From: CAZZKJ01 sp964654695 | GTDB lineage: Bacteria > Krumholzibacteriota > Krumholzibacteriia > WVZY01 | NCBI GenBank assembly: GCA_964654695.1 | Contig: CAZZKJ010000015.1 | Coordinates: forward strand, 1-48,559 | Reading direction: 5' to 3' | Length of the DNA stretch: 48,559 bases | Shown: positions 40,869-48,559 of the stretch, piece by piece | Layout of the letters: each line of letters begins with the position of its first letter | Numbering within the stretch: the first letter of the stretch is position 1 | The notes under the pieces: model-generated | Database searches by the model: none | Told to the model about the DNA's origin: nothing | What the model saw: only the letters and a program-made list of their open reading frames with translations | Translations under genes and position numbers: made by a program

Positions 40869-41925
40869 TGAAATAACAAAGAAACCGGCGGGTCTAAAGA
40901 AAGCAGTTGGGTCCATCTTCAAAACCAACGGCTCCGCTCGACGCATCTCTTTCACAAAACCAGCCTTCACGAGGGCAGCGGCCGGCGCTCTCGGCGTGCT
41001 TGCCGCCGTGTTCCCGGCCCTCCCCCTTCACACCGCACACGGCTCGAACGGAGAATCGAGTTTTATACTATCTATAATGGATAAAAGAACCGAGAAGCGT
41101 ATTTCCGGCGGAGCGGAGTCTCCGGTACCTGTGGATTTTTCATCCCAAATAACATTTTACGGCAGAATAGATCGAGATAATGAACGACCTTATCGCATAT
41201 TATACACATACAATGATTCCATCCGTTATCTGACCGATTCTCCTTTTCACTTCGAGTCCTTCATGTCTTTGGATACCTTGACGCACAGCGCTGATGCCGG
41301 TCCCAGGATGGCAGATCTGGGCTATATTTCGAAGTACGACAGCATGTTGTCATGCATATTCGCCGGGCCTTCGCTGAAAATCGAATTCGAGCCGCCTGCC
41401 GACAGCTTGGGCTCAGCGCCGCACTACGGCGTAATACCGTTTGGTCCGGCAATACAGAATTTAAAACCTGATTGCCCAAGCGGAGAATACGATAAAATCA
41501 ACATGCCGGTTTCCTTCGGAGCTTTCATGATAAAAATTTCCGGACCGGAGCTTGCGGCGGGTCTTCGCTGGAATATGAAATTTCGACTGCCCGGTTTTTC
41601 GGGCACGCGGTTATACCCTGAAATAGAAATCGCTTTCAAATCAGTACAAGCCCGGGGTGGGGAATCCGTAATTGTAATGCGCGCGGATACTACTCTTAAG
41701 AATGTAAAAAAGAAGATGCCCAACGGAGAGACGTTCATCATTCTTGAAGACAAGATCCATGTGGGCGGCACACTCATTTATGCAAAAGGATGCGACCTGC
41801 CCGGCACGGGAGAACTGCGAATAGAGGAGGATATATCGCTGCTGCGCCCTGATATAAGCAGTCTCGTGGGTTCCAAGAAATGTTCATGCATTCTTCGGCT
41901 GACGATCCGGGGATGTGTCCCATGA
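40858..41925 (+). CDS. Exported protein of unknown function
   Basis: The 355-residue product starts at the ATG at 40858, inside the end of the antiporter gene, with AAAGGAT eight bases before it. A basic N-terminus and hydrophobic stretch (about 34-62; AAAGALGVLAAVFPALPLHT) look like a signal peptide with a long n-region or a membrane anchor. The remainder is mostly predicted beta structure (SSQITFYGRIDRDNERPY, LRIEEDISLL). I recognise no family. Tight coupling to the antiporter suggests an envelope accessory protein. Confidence 0.65.
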   Translation: MALDEITKKPAGLKKAVGSIFKTNGSARRISFTKPAFTRAAAGALGVLAAVFPALPLHTAHGSNGESSFILSIMDKRTEKRISGGAESPVPVDFSSQITFYGRIDRDNERPYRILYTYNDSIRYLTDSPFHFESFMSLDTLTHSADAGPRMADLGYISKYDSMLSCIFAGPSLKIEFEPPADSLGSAPHYGVIPFGPAIQNLKPDCPSGEYDKINMPVSFGAFMIKISGPELAAGLRWNMKFRLPGFSGTRLYPEIEIAFKSVQARGGESVIVMRADTTLKNVKKKMPNGETFIILEDKIHVGGTLIYAKGCDLPGTGELRIEEDISLLRPDISSLVGSKKCSCILRLTIRGCVP

Positions 41926-41995
41926 TGCGATCTCCTGCGGATCTTATCAGCGGTTCCGCGTCTCGATAAGCCGGGGGATTAAGAAGACCAACAGG

Positions 41996-43684
41996 TCAAT
42001 CGCCTTTTGGTTTGTTCGATAGAGTCTCGAGTTTATCCTTTGCCATAGACACGGCTTTCAGATTCCACGCGGAATTCCCCCAATGTTCGAGGAAGCGGCG
42101 GTAGTAGTGTTTGGCTTCTTCGGCATCGCCCCTGGCCAGGTTGGCTTCTCCCAGATAAAACATCGACTGCACATACCTGATAGGATCTTTGTAGTAGGGA
42201 AATCCCATGGCGGTCGGACGCTCCGCGGCTTTTTCAAAATATGTCGCGGCTTCTTCAGCTTTTCCCATCTCGAACATTACATACCCCAAGAAGTAATCCC
42301 TGGAACAATAGGGATACGCACACGTGGAACCGGACAGCGCACCCGCTGCGGCCTTATAGTCGAGCTTCTTAATAAAAGTGAGGGCTTTCATTTCATTATA
42401 ATCCACGCGCATTATCCGCATCCATTTGTTCCAGTCGGAGGCTTTTGAAGCATCCGAAGCTTCCAGGACCTTGCTTGCATCCATAAGTTCGCCGTCAAAA
42501 ATATTCAGGCGCAGGCGGCCCAGCTCAAAAGGAATTCCCCTATTACTGTAGAGCCATTTTCGAAGAACCGCTTCAGCTTCGTCGCCCTGCCCCAGCTCGC
42601 AGAGATAATCAATAAGTTTGAAAATATAATAGAAGGCTCTTCCGCTTGAACCATTCGACGCCGCGAGTCTGATTGCCTCATTCATCGAGGCCGACGCATG
42701 ATCGAATTCCCCTTCTAGAAAATCTATATAGGCCGCTGCATCCCAAGCTGATGAGGCCAGGATCGGATCGTCGAAAAGAAGAAGTTTTTCAAAACTCACC
42801 CTGGCGGCTTCGTACTGTCCGCCGGCTGCATATAAATGCCCTTTTTCAAGAATCGCCTGCAAATAACGCGGATCGAGATTGAGCGCGCTGTTGCAGAATT
42901 CAAAGGCATCTTTAATATTGCCTTTTAAAAGTTCAACGCGCGCGAGCAGCACATAAGGGAAGGGCTCTCCAGGGTACAGGGCCGCCAGGTCCTTGGCCAG
43001 CCTTTCAGCTTCATCCAGATCTCCTTGGGCCGCCAGAATTCTCACCAGCAAGGCTCTCGCCCTTCCGTGACTTTCATCGACCGCCAATACAACATCTATT
43101 TCTTTTCGAGCCCTGCTCAACCGGGCGGAGTTAAAACATACCTTGGCCGCCAGCATGTGCGTTTCCGCCAGGTTCGCGCCGGATTTATCTATTCGATCGA
43201 TTTTCGCAAGCGCGCTTTCCGGATCTCCCTCTAAATAAAAATCTTCCATGGCTGATGCCAGAAGAGTCCCTTCGGCCTCACCGCCGGGATTTTGTCCCAA
43301 AGATGAGGCCTGATGAGCTTTTTCGAGATACAACCGGATGAGATCTTCGTTGAAGAGCAAAGGATCACTGTAACACTCGGCTAGTTTCAGATAGCATTGC
43401 GCGTGGAGCGAATCCCTTTCAACAACCTTTTTGAATACGGCTATAGCTTCGGAAACATGCCACTGCTCCATGAATTCCAGGCCGGTCGTATAAAGCTCCG
43501 CAGTATCCGACTGGATAAAATCGGCGATTTCGAGTTCCGACAGGCCAAGCGGGGCTCCCGATGCCACCGGTTCTCTGTTTTGAAGCGATTCAGGGAAGCT
43601 TTGCTCCTTCTTCAGGGACCGCAGCAAAACGACACAGGCAACCAGGACCAAACTAAGTACCAGAGTATTGATAAGGGCTTTCAC
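41996..43684 (-). CDS. Membrane-anchored TPR protein
   Basis: The 562-residue protein has one N-terminal membrane segment (about 4-23; INTLVLSLVLVACVVLL) and then at least ten TPR-like helical pairs, for example SEAIAVFKKVVERDSLHAQC, IKDAFEFCNSALNLDPR and AEEAKHYYRRFLEHWG. It probably faces the periplasm, anchored in the inner membrane. The start is a GTG at 43684 with AAAGGA ten bases upstream. It lies seven bases after the ketopantoate reductase-like gene and is likely co-transcribed, though no functional link is obvious. The 70-base spacer to the convergent gene holds a CTTATC/GATAAG hairpin (41948-41970 area) without a T tract. Confidence 0.75.
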   Translation of the reverse strand: MKALINTLVLSLVLVACVVLLRSLKKEQSFPESLQNREPVASGAPLGLSELEIADFIQSDTAELYTTGLEFMEQWHVSEAIAVFKKVVERDSLHAQCYLKLAECYSDPLLFNEDLIRLYLEKAHQASSLGQNPGGEAEGTLLASAMEDFYLEGDPESALAKIDRIDKSGANLAETHMLAAKVCFNSARLSRARKEIDVVLAVDESHGRARALLVRILAAQGDLDEAERLAKDLAALYPGEPFPYVLLARVELLKGNIKDAFEFCNSALNLDPRYLQAILEKGHLYAAGGQYEAARVSFEKLLLFDDPILASSAWDAAAYIDFLEGEFDHASASMNEAIRLAASNGSSGRAFYYIFKLIDYLCELGQGDEAEAVLRKWLYSNRGIPFELGRLRLNIFDGELMDASKVLEASDASKASDWNKWMRIMRVDYNEMKALTFIKKLDYKAAAGALSGSTCAYPYCSRDYFLGYVMFEMGKAEEAATYFEKAAERPTAMGFPYYKDPIRYVQSMFYLGEANLARGDAEEAKHYYRRFLEHWGNSAWNLKAVSMAKDKLETLSNKPKGD

Positions 43685-43691
43685 CGTGTTT

Positions 43692-44687
43692 TTATCCTTT
43701 TTCTATTTCTTCCAGAACTTCCGCGGCTCTCAAAGCTTCAGGACCGAGTTCATGCTTATGGCAGTACGTCACCCTCTCCATGGCAGCTTTATTGAAAGGA
43801 ACCGCGATATCATATTTTTTTCCAAGCTCAATGATGGGACCGTGGAAGTAACCGTTCTCGATCTGTTTATGTTTAAGGTAAAGATTCTGCCACGTGGAGT
43901 TATGAACTTTAAGATAAGACGAAGACTTTTGCGCTTTTGGTTTTTTTAAGTCGCCGATCATTTCATCCAGAGAAAAATCCTTACCGTCGCAGGATTTAGC
44001 TTTGATCTTGTCCGCGCGCAGGACTTTTCCGGCCTCTTCAAGCAGACCAACTTTGAGTTTCATGAACTCAACCGTGTCATGATCGCGGATATCGATTATC
44101 GCATTAAATGCGCTGAGAAGGTTGGCGATCAGCTTCAACCATTTATCGCACATTATACTCCTCGATACTGAACTCTTGAGCCCGGCCTCCTCGAAAACCG
44201 CTGAAACCTTCTTAGCGAAAGAATCGGCGCCCTTGGGATACCTGCCTATAATGACTCTGCCCGCTTTTCTAAATGTAACCTGGCCGGGATGAAGCAGTGA
44301 ACAGGTCATTCTGCATACGCCGCCGTAGACGTTCTCGAATGTTTCGGCAATTAATTCTTCGTTCCCTATCCCGTTTTGAAAGGCAATAATTGGAATATCG
44401 CCCGGCACGATCTCTTCCAATTCGGAGAGGCAGCTCTTGGTGCTGTAGGATTTAACGGTAATAATCAGGCTGGTACCTTCTTCGATCTTTTTTCCCCGCA
44501 AATCATCTTCAGCCTGCAGGTGGGCAAAATACTCGCCCGTAGATGAGCGCAGCTTCAGTCCTTTTTGCTTTTTAATCATCTGCGCATGTTTTTTACGGCA
44601 GATAAGCAGAACATCGTTGTCCTTTAGAGCGAGCAATCCCCCTAACGTACTCCCAACGGCACCTGCTCCAAAAACGATGAAACGCAT
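43692..44687 (-). CDS. Ketopantoate reductase family protein (PanE/ApbA)
   Basis: The N-terminal Rossmann domain begins exactly at the ATG at 44687 with MRFIVFGAGAVGSTLGGLLA, an NADPH-binding G-x-G-x-x-G. AFQNGIGNEE (around residue 107) and a C-terminal helical domain follow, as in 2-dehydropantoate 2-reductase, which reduces ketopantoate to pantoate for coenzyme A. GAGAGGGTGA precedes this ATG; a frame reaching 44798 has an N-terminal extension without family support. Length is 331 residues. The superfamily includes other 2-ketoacid reductases and no pantothenate genes are nearby, so I withhold the panE symbol. Confidence 0.82.
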   Translation of the reverse strand: MRFIVFGAGAVGSTLGGLLALKDNDVLLICRKKHAQMIKKQKGLKLRSSTGEYFAHLQAEDDLRGKKIEEGTSLIITVKSYSTKSCLSELEEIVPGDIPIIAFQNGIGNEELIAETFENVYGGVCRMTCSLLHPGQVTFRKAGRVIIGRYPKGADSFAKKVSAVFEEAGLKSSVSRSIMCDKWLKLIANLLSAFNAIIDIRDHDTVEFMKLKVGLLEEAGKVLRADKIKAKSCDGKDFSLDEMIGDLKKPKAQKSSSYLKVHNSTWQNLYLKHKQIENGYFHGPIIELGKKYDIAVPFNKAAMERVTYCHKHELGPEALRAAEVLEEIEKG

Positions 44688-44798
44688 CGCTATCACCCTC
44701 TCTGCTATTGCGTGACAACCGGCCTCGCAAGGTGATCGCTCCAACTTCGGGTTCTTGAGTATTGACCATGAACAGAGCAATTGCAAGGCGAATAACAC

Positions 44799-44861
44799 GA
44801 CCGGCCGGTCAGCGGATAATCTTCAAATCACTTGACAAATAAGCTTTTCTGAAGTTATAGT
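44799..44861 (+). promoter_or_regulatory. Promoter and palindromic site before the NSS transporter operon
   Basis: TTGACA (44832-44837) and TATAGT (44856-44861) are 18 bases apart and point at the NSS gene. A perfect 12-base palindrome GACCGGCCGGTC (44799-44810) lies 22 bases upstream of the -35, between the divergent genes, and could be an operator. Confidence 0.6.
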
Positions 44862-44914
44862 GTCGGCTTTCAGGCCTACAATCAATTACTACTATTTGAA
44901 TCAGGGAGAATCGT

Positions 44915-46474
44915 TTGGCAGATAAAACTCCTTCCCGGGGTCAATGGAAGTCCAGGATGGGTTTCATCCTGGCTGCCTCAGGATCTGCCATAGGCCTGGG
45001 CAATATCGTCTTCTTCTCGGCCAATGCCTACAAATTCGGCGGGGGCGCCTTTTATCTGCCTTACCTGGTCGCCCTTTTCGCTGTCGGCATTCCTGTAATG
45101 ATACTCGAATTTGGATTGGGCAACTTTACGGGAAGAGCTTTCCCAGAATCTCTGTACAGAATCTGCGGGAAAAAAGGAGAATTCGTCGGCTGGTGGGCGG
45201 TATTGAACGCCGGTTTCATCACCATGTATTATATAACCATTTTGGGTTGGGTAATGGGGATGCTGATGCACGCATTCGGGGATTTGTGGGCATCTTCCGT
45301 CGCGGTTCCCACTTTCAATCTGGCCGAAGGGGATTTGGCCAACCCGTACGCCATATTCTTCCGCATGCTCTCCACCTGGCAGCCGGTTCTTTACGTGGGA
45401 ATTGTCTGGATACTCAACGGCCTTATCATTAGAAAGGGAGCGGAGAGCATCGAGGATGCAACCAGATTCTTCGTTCCGCTGATGTGGATATTCATGATCG
45501 CCCTCATCGTCAGAGGCATTACCCTGCAAAACGGATTTCAAGGTGTCATGCTTTTGTTCACACCTGATTTTTCGGTTATGAAGGATCCAGCCGTATGGCA
45601 AGGGGCTTTCAGCCAGATATTTTTCACCCTGTCGCTCGGCTTCGGCATAATGACCGCATACGCATCATACCTTCCCAAGAAAAGCGACTTGACGCAAAAT
45701 GCTCTTATCACTTCATTCTTGAACTGCGGTTTTGAATATATTGCCGGTCTCGCCGTGTTTTCGATTCTCTTCGCTTTTGCAATGGTCCCAAAAGCCAGCA
45801 CACTCAGTATGATGTTTTTTATTATTCCCAAAGGCATAAGCCATCTTCCCGGAGGAGGAGGCGCAGTCACGACTTTTGGAGCGATGTTCTTCATCCTGCT
45901 CCTGCTCGCAGGTCTTACGTCGTCTGTATCATTGGTAGAGGCCCTGGTGGCATCCATGCAAGATAAGTTCGGATGGCGCAGAAAAAAAACTATCGCAGTC
46001 GTGGGAATCGTGGGATTCGCAGGAAGCGCCGCATTCGCTTTGCCCCATATAGTCAATCCCGGTCTCGAAGATAACGGCACGATGGGACTTACGCTGCTGG
46101 ACATGGTGGATCATTGGGCCTTCTCCCACGGCTTGCTGCTTATCGGCCTGTTCGAATGTGTTTTCGCAGGATGGATTCTCGGAGCCGAAAAAATAAGAAG
46201 CCATCTCAACAGTCTGTCTCGCGTGCAGTTGGGATCTTGGTTCAGTATTTTTATCAAATTTATCATACCGCTGCTTCTCATTTGCATCCTGGGTTATTCT
46301 GTGAAAAACGAGGTCACAAACGGGCTCTACGGAACGGCGTACTCTGATCATTACAGCGATAAATACAAATTCATGCGTTTCATGCCGGCAGCCCTGTTGG
46401 CTTTCTGGTTCCTATCAAGTTCCGTAGCGGCCTGGCTGCTGACGCACGCTGGAAGTTATGATGAATCTAAATAA
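44915..46474 (+). CDS. Neurotransmitter:sodium symporter family (NSS) amino-acid transporter
   Basis: The 519-residue protein has about twelve membrane segments and the LeuT-fold signature in helix 1, SAIGLGNIVFF, followed by GGGAFYLPY (residues about 24-50), where sodium and substrate bind. Bacterial members import amino acids such as tryptophan, tyrosine, leucine or alanine with sodium. The family's usual GLGNIWRFPY is changed to IVFFSA here, which may alter specificity. The TTG start follows CAGGGAGAAT. It begins a three-gene operon and overlaps the next gene by 17 bases. Confidence 0.9.
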   Translation: MADKTPSRGQWKSRMGFILAASGSAIGLGNIVFFSANAYKFGGGAFYLPYLVALFAVGIPVMILEFGLGNFTGRAFPESLYRICGKKGEFVGWWAVLNAGFITMYYITILGWVMGMLMHAFGDLWASSVAVPTFNLAEGDLANPYAIFFRMLSTWQPVLYVGIVWILNGLIIRKGAESIEDATRFFVPLMWIFMIALIVRGITLQNGFQGVMLLFTPDFSVMKDPAVWQGAFSQIFFTLSLGFGIMTAYASYLPKKSDLTQNALITSFLNCGFEYIAGLAVFSILFAFAMVPKASTLSMMFFIIPKGISHLPGGGGAVTTFGAMFFILLLLAGLTSSVSLVEALVASMQDKFGWRRKKTIAVVGIVGFAGSAAFALPHIVNPGLEDNGTMGLTLLDMVDHWAFSHGLLLIGLFECVFAGWILGAEKIRSHLNSLSRVQLGSWFSIFIKFIIPLLLICILGYSVKNEVTNGLYGTAYSDHYSDKYKFMRFMPAALLAFWFLSSSVAAWLLTHAGSYDESK

Positions 46475-46913
46475 TGTAAAACTCGTTGCTGCTGCATGTC
46501 TGCTGGCTGTACTTGCCGGAAACGCGGTCGCCGGCGGCCAAATAGAACTGGCCAAGAAATACCCGGTTGAAAGCGAGAAGACATATATATATGTCAGAAA
46601 CGATTTTTTTCAAGCTGTTGAGGACGCCAGGGTTACTGCAGTTTACCGCCCCGGCAGCATGGTCTCCAGAACCACCGTGCTGGGCGAAACCGACTCGGCA
46701 GGCATGATCGAATGGAAACCTCGAACCGCGGGGATAGTAGCCATCGAAGCCGAATGGAAAAACGCCGGCATAAACAATTCTGCAGCCCTTAACGTATCCG
46801 TTAAATTCGTATCCGCTCCCGTAGGAGGAATCATGATAATGTTATTTGCCGGATTTCTCCTTCTTGGGGGATCGGTTATAAGAATCACGCGCCTGGTACG
46901 TTCACAGGATTAG
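46458..46913 (+). CDS. Small exported Ig-like protein with a C-terminal membrane anchor
   Basis: The 151-residue product has a signal peptide (about 1-26; LLAVLAGNAVAGG), a single beta-rich domain (about 30-120) resembling Ig-like or carboxypeptidase-regulatory folds (EDARVTAVYRPG, TAGIVAIEAEW), and one C-terminal membrane segment (about 125-143) with a short basic tail. It should sit outside the cytoplasmic membrane. It overlaps the NSS gene and precedes the AGCS gene by 12 bases, so it may be an accessory subunit of one of these transporters. No known family is evident. Confidence 0.65.
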   Translation: MMNLNNVKLVAAACLLAVLAGNAVAGGQIELAKKYPVESEKTYIYVRNDFFQAVEDARVTAVYRPGSMVSRTTVLGETDSAGMIEWKPRTAGIVAIEAEWKNAGINNSAALNVSVKFVSAPVGGIMIMLFAGFLLLGGSVIRITRLVRSQD

Positions 46914-46925
46914 GGCAAATCCAGG

Positions 46926-48449
46926 ATGAAAATCCCGATCATGACAAAACTGTCCGCCATAAAAAACCTTCGAATCGGCGGTTTTTCCGTTTTGGCCGTC
47001 TTTTATATGGCCTCGTCTGCTTTTGCCGCCGGCACTCCGGCCGCCGACTCCGAAAATCATGCTGGATTCTTGAACTTGTTCCACCGGGGAATCAGCGCTG
47101 TGGGCGATATTGTCTGGGGACCGCCCTTTCTCATACTACTTATTGGCACCGGAATTTTTCTCACCGTATATATGCGCTTCGTGCAAATTCGCAAGTTCAA
47201 GCACAGCCTAGAAGTCATATCTGGAAAATATGATGATCCCAACGAAGTCGGCGACCTGAGCCACTTTCAGGCTCTTTCATCAGCGCTGTCGGCGACTATA
47301 GGTATCGGTAATATTGCAGGGGTCGCAACAGCCATTCATTACGGCGGTCCTGGAGCTCTTTTCTGGATGTGGGTTACAGCTTTCGTGGGAATGGCTACAA
47401 AGGGCACTGAGTGCTTTCTTGCCCACAGGTTCCGGGTAATACACGAGGACGGCAGCACATCCGGAGGACCGATGTATTACATAACCAACGGGCTCGGGAA
47501 CAACTGGAAATGGCTAGGAGCTGCTTTTGCTTTTTTGGCCGCGTTCGCGAGTCTGGGATCGGCCGACATGGTGCAGGCGAACACGGTCAGTCAGATCTTT
47601 TCCAAGGATCTCCACATACCGGTTTATATCACCGGAGTGTTAATGGCGTTTATGGTTTTCATAGTAATCGTTGGGGGAATAAAAAGGATAGGCCACGTGG
47701 CGTCAAGGCTCGTTCCCGCCATGTGCCTGATATACATGCTCGGAGGGCTGACGGTTTTGTTATTCAACTATTCACGCCTGCCGGAAACACTGGCTCTCAT
47801 CTTCAGCAAAGCCTTTACCGCTCAGGGAGAGGCCGGTGGTTTTGCGGGATCCACTTTCTTACTTACTCTGACTTGGGGAGCGAAGCGCGGGCTGTTTTCC
47901 AACGAAGCCGGCCAGGGTTCGGCTCCCATCGCCCACGCAACCGCCAGAACAAACGAGTCCGTACGAGAAGGTATCGTAGCTCAAATCGGGCCTTTTATTG
48001 ACACTATCGTCGTATGCACCGTGACCGGCCTGGTAATCCTAACGACAAACGGATGGACAAACGGACTTAACGAGGATGGAGAACTCTTAAACGGAGCGGC
48101 GCTTACCGCATGGTCTTTCAAGGAAGGACTGGCGCCTTTATTTCCGTTCGGCAATCTTATTATAACTCTGGCGGTTCCACTTTTCGCTTATTCCACTATG
48201 ATTTCCTGGTCTTATTATGGGGACAGATGCGTGCTGTTTCTCTGGGGCAGCAAAGCCCTCACGACTTACCGCATTGTGTTCGTGGTGTTTTCATTCATCG
48301 GATCCACACTCGCTCTTCCACTTGTTTGGGACATGGCTGATGTGTCCAACGGCTTCATGGCCGTTCCCAACCTGATCGCATTGATCGGTCTGGCCGCTCT
48401 TGCCAAAAGAGACTATAACGATTACTTCAAAAGGCAGAAAACCCGGTGA
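46926..48449 (+). CDS. Sodium:alanine/glycine symporter (AGCS family)
   Basis: AGCS proteins import alanine or glycine with sodium. Family hallmarks include VGDIVWGPPFLILLIGTGIF (about 59-78), SATIGIGNIAGVATAIHYGG, GTECFLAHRFR, GGPMYYI and SNEAGQGSAPIAHA. The 507-residue length is slightly long because a signal-like segment ending SSAFAAG (about 18-36) precedes the usual start. It is the third gene of the NSS operon, 12 bases after the small Ig-like protein. It is followed by a bidirectional terminator facing the convergent tRNA-Glu. Confidence 0.93.
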   Translation: MKIPIMTKLSAIKNLRIGGFSVLAVFYMASSAFAAGTPAADSENHAGFLNLFHRGISAVGDIVWGPPFLILLIGTGIFLTVYMRFVQIRKFKHSLEVISGKYDDPNEVGDLSHFQALSSALSATIGIGNIAGVATAIHYGGPGALFWMWVTAFVGMATKGTECFLAHRFRVIHEDGSTSGGPMYYITNGLGNNWKWLGAAFAFLAAFASLGSADMVQANTVSQIFSKDLHIPVYITGVLMAFMVFIVIVGGIKRIGHVASRLVPAMCLIYMLGGLTVLLFNYSRLPETLALIFSKAFTAQGEAGGFAGSTFLLTLTWGAKRGLFSNEAGQGSAPIAHATARTNESVREGIVAQIGPFIDTIVVCTVTGLVILTTNGWTNGLNEDGELLNGAALTAWSFKEGLAPLFPFGNLIITLAVPLFAYSTMISWSYYGDRCVLFLWGSKALTTYRIVFVVFSFIGSTLALPLVWDMADVSNGFMAVPNLIALIGLAALAKRDYNDYFKRQKTR

Positions 48450-48470
48450 ATTTCCTCGAAAGGTAAAAGA

Positions 48471-48499
48471 ATAACCCGCCACGTTCCGCGGCGGGTTAT
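48471..48499. terminator. Bidirectional terminator between AGCS gene and tRNA-Glu
   Basis: A perfect ten-base inverted repeat (48471-48480 and 48490-48499) with a nine-base loop separates the convergent AGCS gene and tRNA-Glu. The minus-strand side runs into TTCTTTT, so it best fits termination of the tRNA transcript. Confidence 0.75.
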
Positions 48500-48504
48500 G
48501 ATTA

Positions 48505-48559
48505 TGGTAGCCCCTAGGGGAGTCGAACCCCTGTTTTATGGCTGAGAACCATACGTCCT
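48505..48559 (-). tRNA. tRNA-Glu (anticodon CTC), 5' end cut by the window
   Basis: The minus strand shows the anticodon arm TATGG-TTCTCAG-CCATA (anticodon CTC, codon GAG), the T arm AGGGG-TTCGACT-CCCCT, the 3' acceptor strand AGGGGCT, a discriminator A and an encoded CCA. The D arm is partial and the 5' acceptor strand lies outside the window. Confidence 0.93.

Noticed and set aside
44688..44798. N-terminal extension of the ketopantoate reductase-like protein
   Set aside because: The NADPH-binding domain starts exactly at the ATG at 44687, which has its own Shine-Dalgarno.

Overview
The window reads as a chromosome segment of an uncultured Gram-negative bacterium. The signs are two lipoproteins with lipoboxes, a periplasmic parvulin, a family 9 (heptosyltransferase-like) glycosyltransferase, sigma-54 control and tRNA genes with encoded CCA. 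Base composition is balanced except for the first ~545 bases, which are very GC-rich, begin with a C homopolymer and look like foreign or chimeric contig-end sequence. One 100-base run of N (37051-37150) is a scaffolding gap inside a repetitive lysine-rich gene. I could not assign a phylum.

Layout. 1-545: GC-rich block with fragmentary reading frames. 816-5390: QueD-like protein, two TPR proteins (the second with an N-terminal four-cysteine patch and a coiled coil) and a cold-shock protein whose leader carries a terminator-like hairpin. 5773-13326: FHA protein, metallophosphoesterase and Ser/Thr kinase with PEGA domains in one operon behind a sigma-54-type promoter, then a GT9 glycosyltransferase, RsgA, a PTS EIIA protein, a zinc-ribbon protein and an FN3 lipoprotein. 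13488-18219: a 1545-aa sigma-54 activator with a probable pseudokinase domain, P-loop ATPase, TPRs and GAF. 18265-23878: Nif3-like protein, GT-C-like membrane protein with TPRs, tRNA-Val, parvulin lipoprotein, GNAT, endonuclease III. 23989-29647: zinc-ribbon protein, then a corrinoid methyl-transfer operon (corrinoid protein, homocysteine methyltransferase, MetH-type activation protein, non-pyrrolysine MttB homologue) and an MFS transporter. 29672-34277: YifB/ComM, second MFS transporter, small membrane protein, secreted discoidin-like protein. 34333-36891: polyamine operon (pyruvoyl arginine decarboxylase, agmatinase, deoxyhypusine/homospermidine synthase-like enzyme). 37009-37512: histone H1-like Lys-rich protein. 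37797-41925: DUF362 ferredoxin, NhaC-family antiporter, secreted hypothetical. 41996-48559: membrane-anchored TPR protein and ketopantoate-reductase-like protein, divergent from a sodium:amino-acid transporter operon (NSS, Ig-like membrane protein, AGCS), then a tRNA-Glu cut by the window end.

The most interesting unit is 24403-28167. Three modules of cobalamin-dependent methionine synthase (homocysteine, cobalamin, activation) are encoded as separate proteins, while the methyl-tetrahydrofolate module is absent and an MttB-family methyltransferase sits in its place. This suggests methionine synthesis fed from a methylated amine rather than folate. Second is the regulatory set made of a sigma-54-type promoter on an FHA-phosphoesterase-kinase operon and a sigma-54 activator with a kinase-like N-terminus nearby. 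Third is the cold-shock leader with promoter, terminator-like hairpin and a possible competing arm.
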